A DNA stretch of 64,000 bases, taken from positions 53,379,949 through 53,443,948 of the forward strand of contig CP136065.1 in NCBI GenBank assembly GCA_032622095.1, written 5' to 3'. This DNA is from Siphonodentalium dalli. Its lineage: Eukaryota > Mollusca > Scaphopoda > Gadilida > Siphonodentaliidae. Positions 59,587 to 64,000 of the stretch are shown here, piece by piece. Each line of letters opens with the position of its first letter. Position 1 is the first letter of the stretch. The position numbers and the translations under genes were made by a program. The notes below the pieces were generated by a model. It worked only from the letters and a program-made list of their open reading frames with translations, was not told where the DNA came from and did not search any database.

Positions 59587-60393
59587 CTGTAAATATACAA
59601 AAGGGCAGGCTTCGGGTTCTGTTGCGTTAATATGTTTTCAAAAAATCCCAATTTCAAACTATAAATTTGAAGGAAAAAATCATTATCCCTTACAACCAAT
59701 GTGTGCTATAGTACTATAACGAGGGGGTGAAGTAAAAATGTTCAGGGTAAAGTTTTTTATCTTCTGAATATTACAGAGGGTGCCTCGATCACTAAATAAC
59801 ATACAGGTGGGTGTGGAGTTCTCACCGTTGAGCATTTTCAGAAAAACAAAATGGCCTCCAAGATGGCCGCCAATGAGAAGTAAGCATCATCAACCCACAA
59901 TGCACAACATTTTTATGGTATACATGGAAGGCATACTCAGTTTATATTATATATGTGTCACCGGGAATCATTTACCTCATTATACAATGTATGCAAGTGC
60001 CATTTTCAGTAAGATGGCAGCCAAAATGGCCTCCAAAAATAAAAAAATGGCAAAATATCATACCGGTTTCCGGGTGTTCAGTGTTTTTTTTTTATCAGTA
60101 ACACCTGAATCTGCAAACAGTTTTATGGGTATTTATGAATGAACAATAATCAATATGAAGCGTCCTATAATCTTCCAAGTCATCGAATTCAAGTTTGGAT
60201 GGCGTTCTCAAACCACAACGGAGCAAATCTAATATGTCTCTTTTCGCTGCTCGACGCTGTCTTTATGCGAGGTTCAGGTTAAATTACATACAGGACATAC
60301 AATGCCGGAAGCAACCAGAAAGCTTTTCGTAGACCGGCAGCACACTTTTCATAACACTCCAATCATATTCAATGGGCTATTGAAAGCACATTC
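59587..60393. other. Gene-free stretch with ATGGCCGCC-type motifs
   Basis: CAAGATGGCCGCCAA (59861), AAGATGGCAGCCAAAATGGC (60011) and similar words cluster here. No exon is supported; the 120-codon + frame at 59780 is low-complexity. Confidence 0.4.
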
Positions 60394-62125
60394 ATGAGGT
60401 ACAGACACTGTCTGTTTGTTATAATCGCCAATAAACTCAAACCGGAAAGTATAAAAACCTGGGGCAACAGCCTCCATACATGCAACAATATAATCAGTAA
60501 CCTTAATGAAATGCGCTATGAAGAAACGGCTGTCACACAAACACACCACAGGGAGGTGTATGCTTCCAGGATGACAATTACACTTTGTGTCCATCCACTT
60601 GACCCAAGTTAGCATCCAGATTATTCTGAGTAAAATTATAAATGTTTATTCGTCTTTGGAAATCGGAAAAAAAACAAATGAAACATGTTTGCCGATTTGT
60701 TGCCACGAGAAAATTCCATGTAAAGCCTTCACAATGGCAAGTGCTCGGAAACATATTCGCGTAAGCGAAACAGGCGTGTTCGAAATTGAGGTAATATATA
60801 TCAGAGCTATGAGTCTACAATCAGGTGCCAGAGGTTGTGATGTTAGTACTTTGTTCACAGTTTGGTGTCCCATGAGTTACACCGTATCCGACATCATTGT
60901 TTGATGTGTGATCTCTTCACCGAAGAGTGTAAAGATGAGTTACCATAAGCTATATCTGTATCGATGGGTGTGCTGCAATATGGGTCATATCGTGGCCATG
61001 CAGTTGTACCATTCAGGATTACTTTGACAGATTCGGGTTTTTACATCATGATGCATGTCAAGCAGAGTGACGTCTATCTCATACTTGATCGATATAGGGG
61101 AGGCAGCACTAAAGAGTCGACATGGGGAGGGAGGGAGAGACCAAGGCACCAGTAGAGTATGCGATCTGAAGAGAAACTTCGGATTGCCAACCCAGAAGGT
61201 TGTTCTCACAGTTACGAGAAACAAGTTTGAACTCATATACACTGATGATATGTGATGACATTGTGTCAAAAGCTGGAACCTTCCAAACAACGGACCACAA
61301 ACTTGTGATTACCGACCAGGTCCCCGTGCCTATCGAAATAGCGTGTGGGGTTATTCCTAGGAATGATCTCCGGTCGACCCACGAAGAGGGAGACACAATT
61401 ATCATTCACCAAGTTGCAAACTCCAACAGTACTCATCGCTAATAATAATTGCAGACGACACCGATAAGCTTGTATTGCTGTTACATTTCATACATTCTGG
61501 TGATATCGACGGACATGTAACAATCATTTATGGTTTCTCCTTCCAAAGGATATTTACTGATCGATCTCAGTGCAACATACGCCCGGCATAGAGATATATT
61601 ACCCGATTTACTTGCAGCACACGGTGTGGCTGAGTGTGATACAGTTGTGTCATATTTCGGAGTAGGCAAATTTTCTCCACTGAATGTTCTTCGCACTAAG
61701 AAATAATCGCTAAAGACACTTTGTTGTCGCACAGAACAATTTTCCGATGTTCTTAAGGACACAGCAGAGTTCATCTTGTCATTAAATGGACTCCATCAGT
61801 ACTCATCGATGACTAGGCACGTACACGCATGTTGAATCTCAAAATTGGAGAGCTACAACAGCCGCCACAAAGTTGAATACGTTACCTTCGACAATGAATC
61901 GTTTGCTGAAAATGTTAAGAGGGCACAGTTTCAGATGTGTATTTGGGCTAATGCAGTTCAGTGTGATCCACCTACAAATAGTGCAACACACTTCGGTTGG
62001 ACAGTGTTCGGTGGACCCCTTTCACACAATGACCATACCATACAGCACATCAATAGCTCCTGGAAGTTTACTCAAACGTATTCGCTGTTCCTGCTCTAGT
62101 GGAACAACATGCATGTACTTCCCGA
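60394..62125 (+). pseudogene. Frameshifted relic of an uncharacterised multi-copy protein family
   Basis: Conserved blocks appear in order on the + strand but in changing frames. They are: MRYEETAVTQTHHREVYASRM (about 60515), VIYIRAMSLQSGARGCDVST (60800), DVYLILDRYRGGSTKEST (61070), GLPTQKVVLTVTRNKFEL (61180), RNDLRSTHEEGDTIIIHQ (61360), IIADDTDKLVLLLHFI (61445), RDILPDLLAAHGVAECDT (61594) then VVSYFGVGK, FAENVKRAQFQMCIWANAVQ (about 61905), and RIRCSCSSGTTC (62085). As I recall, this succession (a DRY motif, HEEAD, DDTD, a GCDT-like stretch, a C-terminal Cys cluster) marks large uncharacterised proteins present in many copies in molluscs, cnidarians and other invertebrates, probably carried by mobile elements. 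At least four frame changes and several stops make this copy dead. The enzymatic role is unknown. Confidence 0.65.
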
Positions 62126-62326
62126 TGCACTTCATTCAGTTCCTATCAAGGTGGCACTAGCTGTTCTAATGTTTTTATTAGAGAACTCAATACAGAGATT
62201 ACAGTGACATTAGAACAGCCAGTGTCACCTTGACAGGAACAGAATGAAGTGCATGGTAATTATGCACGCTTGCATCCACTGTGCTGAGAAGCACATGATG
62301 TTCCAATAGAGCAGAAACAGAGAATA
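62079..62326. repeat. Inverted duplication overlapping relic end
   Basis: The segment 62079-62172 (TATTCGCTGTTCCTGCTCTA ... GCTGTTCTAATGT) is repeated inverted at 62207-62326 (ACATTAGAACAGCCAGTGTC ... GCAGAAACAGAGAATA) with about 15% mismatch and a 25-bp insertion, around a 34-bp loop. It includes the Cys-cluster end of the relic. Confidence 0.8.
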
Positions 62327-62328
62327 AG

Positions 62329-62360
62329 TCAGGTTTTATCCTCATGAGGATGAAACCTGA
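62329..62360. repeat. 32-bp palindrome
   Basis: TCAGGTTTTATCCTCATGAG continues to GATGAAACCTGA; the two halves pair with a single mismatch. Confidence 0.9.
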
Positions 62361-64000
62361 CTTGCCTGATCGTGAACTTGAGTTTCTTGATTGGTACCTC
62401 AAAGACTCTTGTTCGACACTGAATCTTTTATTCATTGATTTCCCATAGTTTAACGTTATAGAGGGACAGCAATAACCACTCTGTTTCCAATAACAAATGA
62501 CCTCCATTTGTATCTACATAAACTCTGTTTTGTGATTACATTGTATTGTCAATATTTTTTCAGTGAAACAATGCGAAAGGCGATGTTATATTATATTCTG
62601 TACGTTTTGTAACTATATGTCTGGAAAACTGTATTTATCTTTTGGTTCATTTTGACTATTATTTTCTCAATTGTATGTACTGTTTTGTTTTGTTGTTTGA
62701 TTTGAATATGGTTTATGTTTTACACGCTGTTTTATTTAATTGACAAAAACATGAATATACTATGTTTTCACAAACCAAAGTTAAACACGAAATGGGTTCA
62801 TTGTGTGTAATGCTACCAATTCTCTCTCTATTCAGATCATGTCCCCTAAGTGATATTACTTCATCTTCGCTTGCTTTTTTACTAAAACTTTGCAACAACT
62901 GTCTGGTTTATGTATGATCTTACAACAAAATGTATGCCATGGGGAAATGGAATGCACATATCCTCTTGTCCATAATTGAAAAAAGCGCATCATAGATGAT
63001 TCTTTGAGATTCGGCCGCCATCTTGGATGCCATCTTTAAAATTGGAATTATCAAGGGTAAGATCATCATATCAACCTTGAAATTGTTGTGTAAATACCTA
63101 TTGTGATATTCTGGCGAGAAAAGCATTGAACCTGAGAATTTTAACTGCTCCCCAAAATCCAGGTTTATGGTCAGACTATTAAAAAAGAATTTCTACTTCC
63201 ACCCAAAATCCAGGTTTGGCTGCCGGGAAAATATCAATAATGACAGCTAAAAAACCTCTTATTTAATACACCCTATTCAATTTTCTTGAGTCATCAATGT
63301 GTTACTGAAGAATGGGGTGTATTTGTATGGCAATTGTCAGCGCATCCGCGCACAATCATACTTATATGTTAGATGCTAGTGTACGGCAAATTACAAATCA
63401 CAATATATTTACTATCGTGCGAAATGTCGCTGTCGCCTTCTAGAAAGAAACAACGTTGTAGCCCAGAAATCAACACATACTGTGTGTTTTTAAAATAATG
63501 GTCAACAAACGAGATAAACACAATCGACTGACTACATTTAAGATGAACTAACTAACTAATCCGACCCCCTAGTAGTTATTCGCTGCAATGAAATGTGCTG
63601 AAACGAAGTCAGGCCAGGTTTGTAAGGAGATCAATTTCTCCAGCTTATCTTGAAATTTATTTGATATCTATAATAAACAAAAGGGGATAGGGCACTTTTT
63701 ACAATATCTCTTCATATTTGTTCAAAGAAAAATAATGTTGATTTCCTTTTCCAATAAATTTAGTTGTGATCATAACTTGTGAGCGTGAAAGATATTCATC
63801 TATACATAAATATTCATCTATATAAATATTGTATTCTATCAATTGTTTTATCATTCCTGCAGACATGGGAGTATGGATCCCCTTGTTTGATTCAAGGGGG
63901 TGTTCAGCAATGCGACTCTTTTGCAGTTGCATAACGGCCAGGCCCGCTGCATCCTGAACAAATGTCGGTTGTTTAAATTGGACATAGATGTAGATTGATG
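62361..64000. other. Right edge, no gene recognised
   Basis: AT-rich. GCCGCCATCTTGG at 63013-63025 is the strongest of the YY1-like words. ACCCAAAATCCAGGTTT and CCCAAAATCCAGGTTTA form a short repeat near 63150-63215. A TATTCATCTATA repeat lies at 63796-63825. No exon is supported. Confidence 0.4.

Noticed and set aside
60349-60615. 88-codon - strand frame with a protein-like look
   Set aside because: The + strand of the same interval carries ordered blocks of the HEEAD-type relic, so this is the antisense shadow.
63870-63960. Possible small + strand exon after CATTCCTGCAG near the right edge
   Set aside because: Only about 23 codons before a stop, no partner exon and no recognisable similarity.

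Overview
This is a piece of a nuclear animal genome: introns with GT/AG borders, AT-rich sequence, and a dense load of short transposable elements and minisatellites. The protein content (a TRPC ion channel, a CR1/L2-like LINE, and a degraded invertebrate multi-copy element) suggests a marine lophotrochozoan, most likely a mollusc. That placement is an inference; no rRNA, mitochondrial or diagnostic host gene is present.

The best-supported gene is the 3' half of a TRPC cation channel on the + strand. Five exons (about 9481-9641, 15676-15876, 30212-30338, 35061-35222, 37010-37434) join with matching phases. They encode about 357 residues: the end of the pore, S6, the TRP box (EWKFAR), the linker and CaM/IP3-receptor-binding-like helix, a proline-rich stretch and a C-terminal coiled coil. 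The N-terminal ankyrin repeats, S1-S5 and pore-helix LFW motif were not found and should lie upstream, probably beyond the left edge. Its introns hold most of the repeats: a cluster of mixed tandem modules (10.0-13.8 kb), a foldback element sitting on a branch point (15.2-15.6 kb), a ~675-bp triplication (23.0-24.8 kb), a 5'-truncated LINE inserted with an 11-bp target duplication into a ~280-bp tandem repeat (25.4-29.0 kb), nested TIR elements and a 29 x 28-bp satellite (31.0-33.0 kb), and a 45-bp minisatellite with a 635-bp higher-order repeat (35.2-36.9 kb).

From 37.4 to 52.6 kb I see no gene. The stretch is a mosaic of non-autonomous elements, many beginning and ending in TTAA, with a 12 x 34-bp satellite at 43.0 kb. 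From 53.2 to 59.6 kb the - strand carries two copies of a two-exon unit of an unidentified gene: a Cys-rich exon followed by a short exon, with the same splice sites and phases in both. From about 60.4 to 62.1 kb the + strand holds a frameshifted relic of an uncharacterised multi-copy protein family. Several TIR families recur through the window (TTAA-type elements, a palindromic TATATGCGAG family and a GGCCCACTTAATTTTCGA family), some nested in one another. I saw no CRISPR array, operon, rRNA or convincing tRNA.
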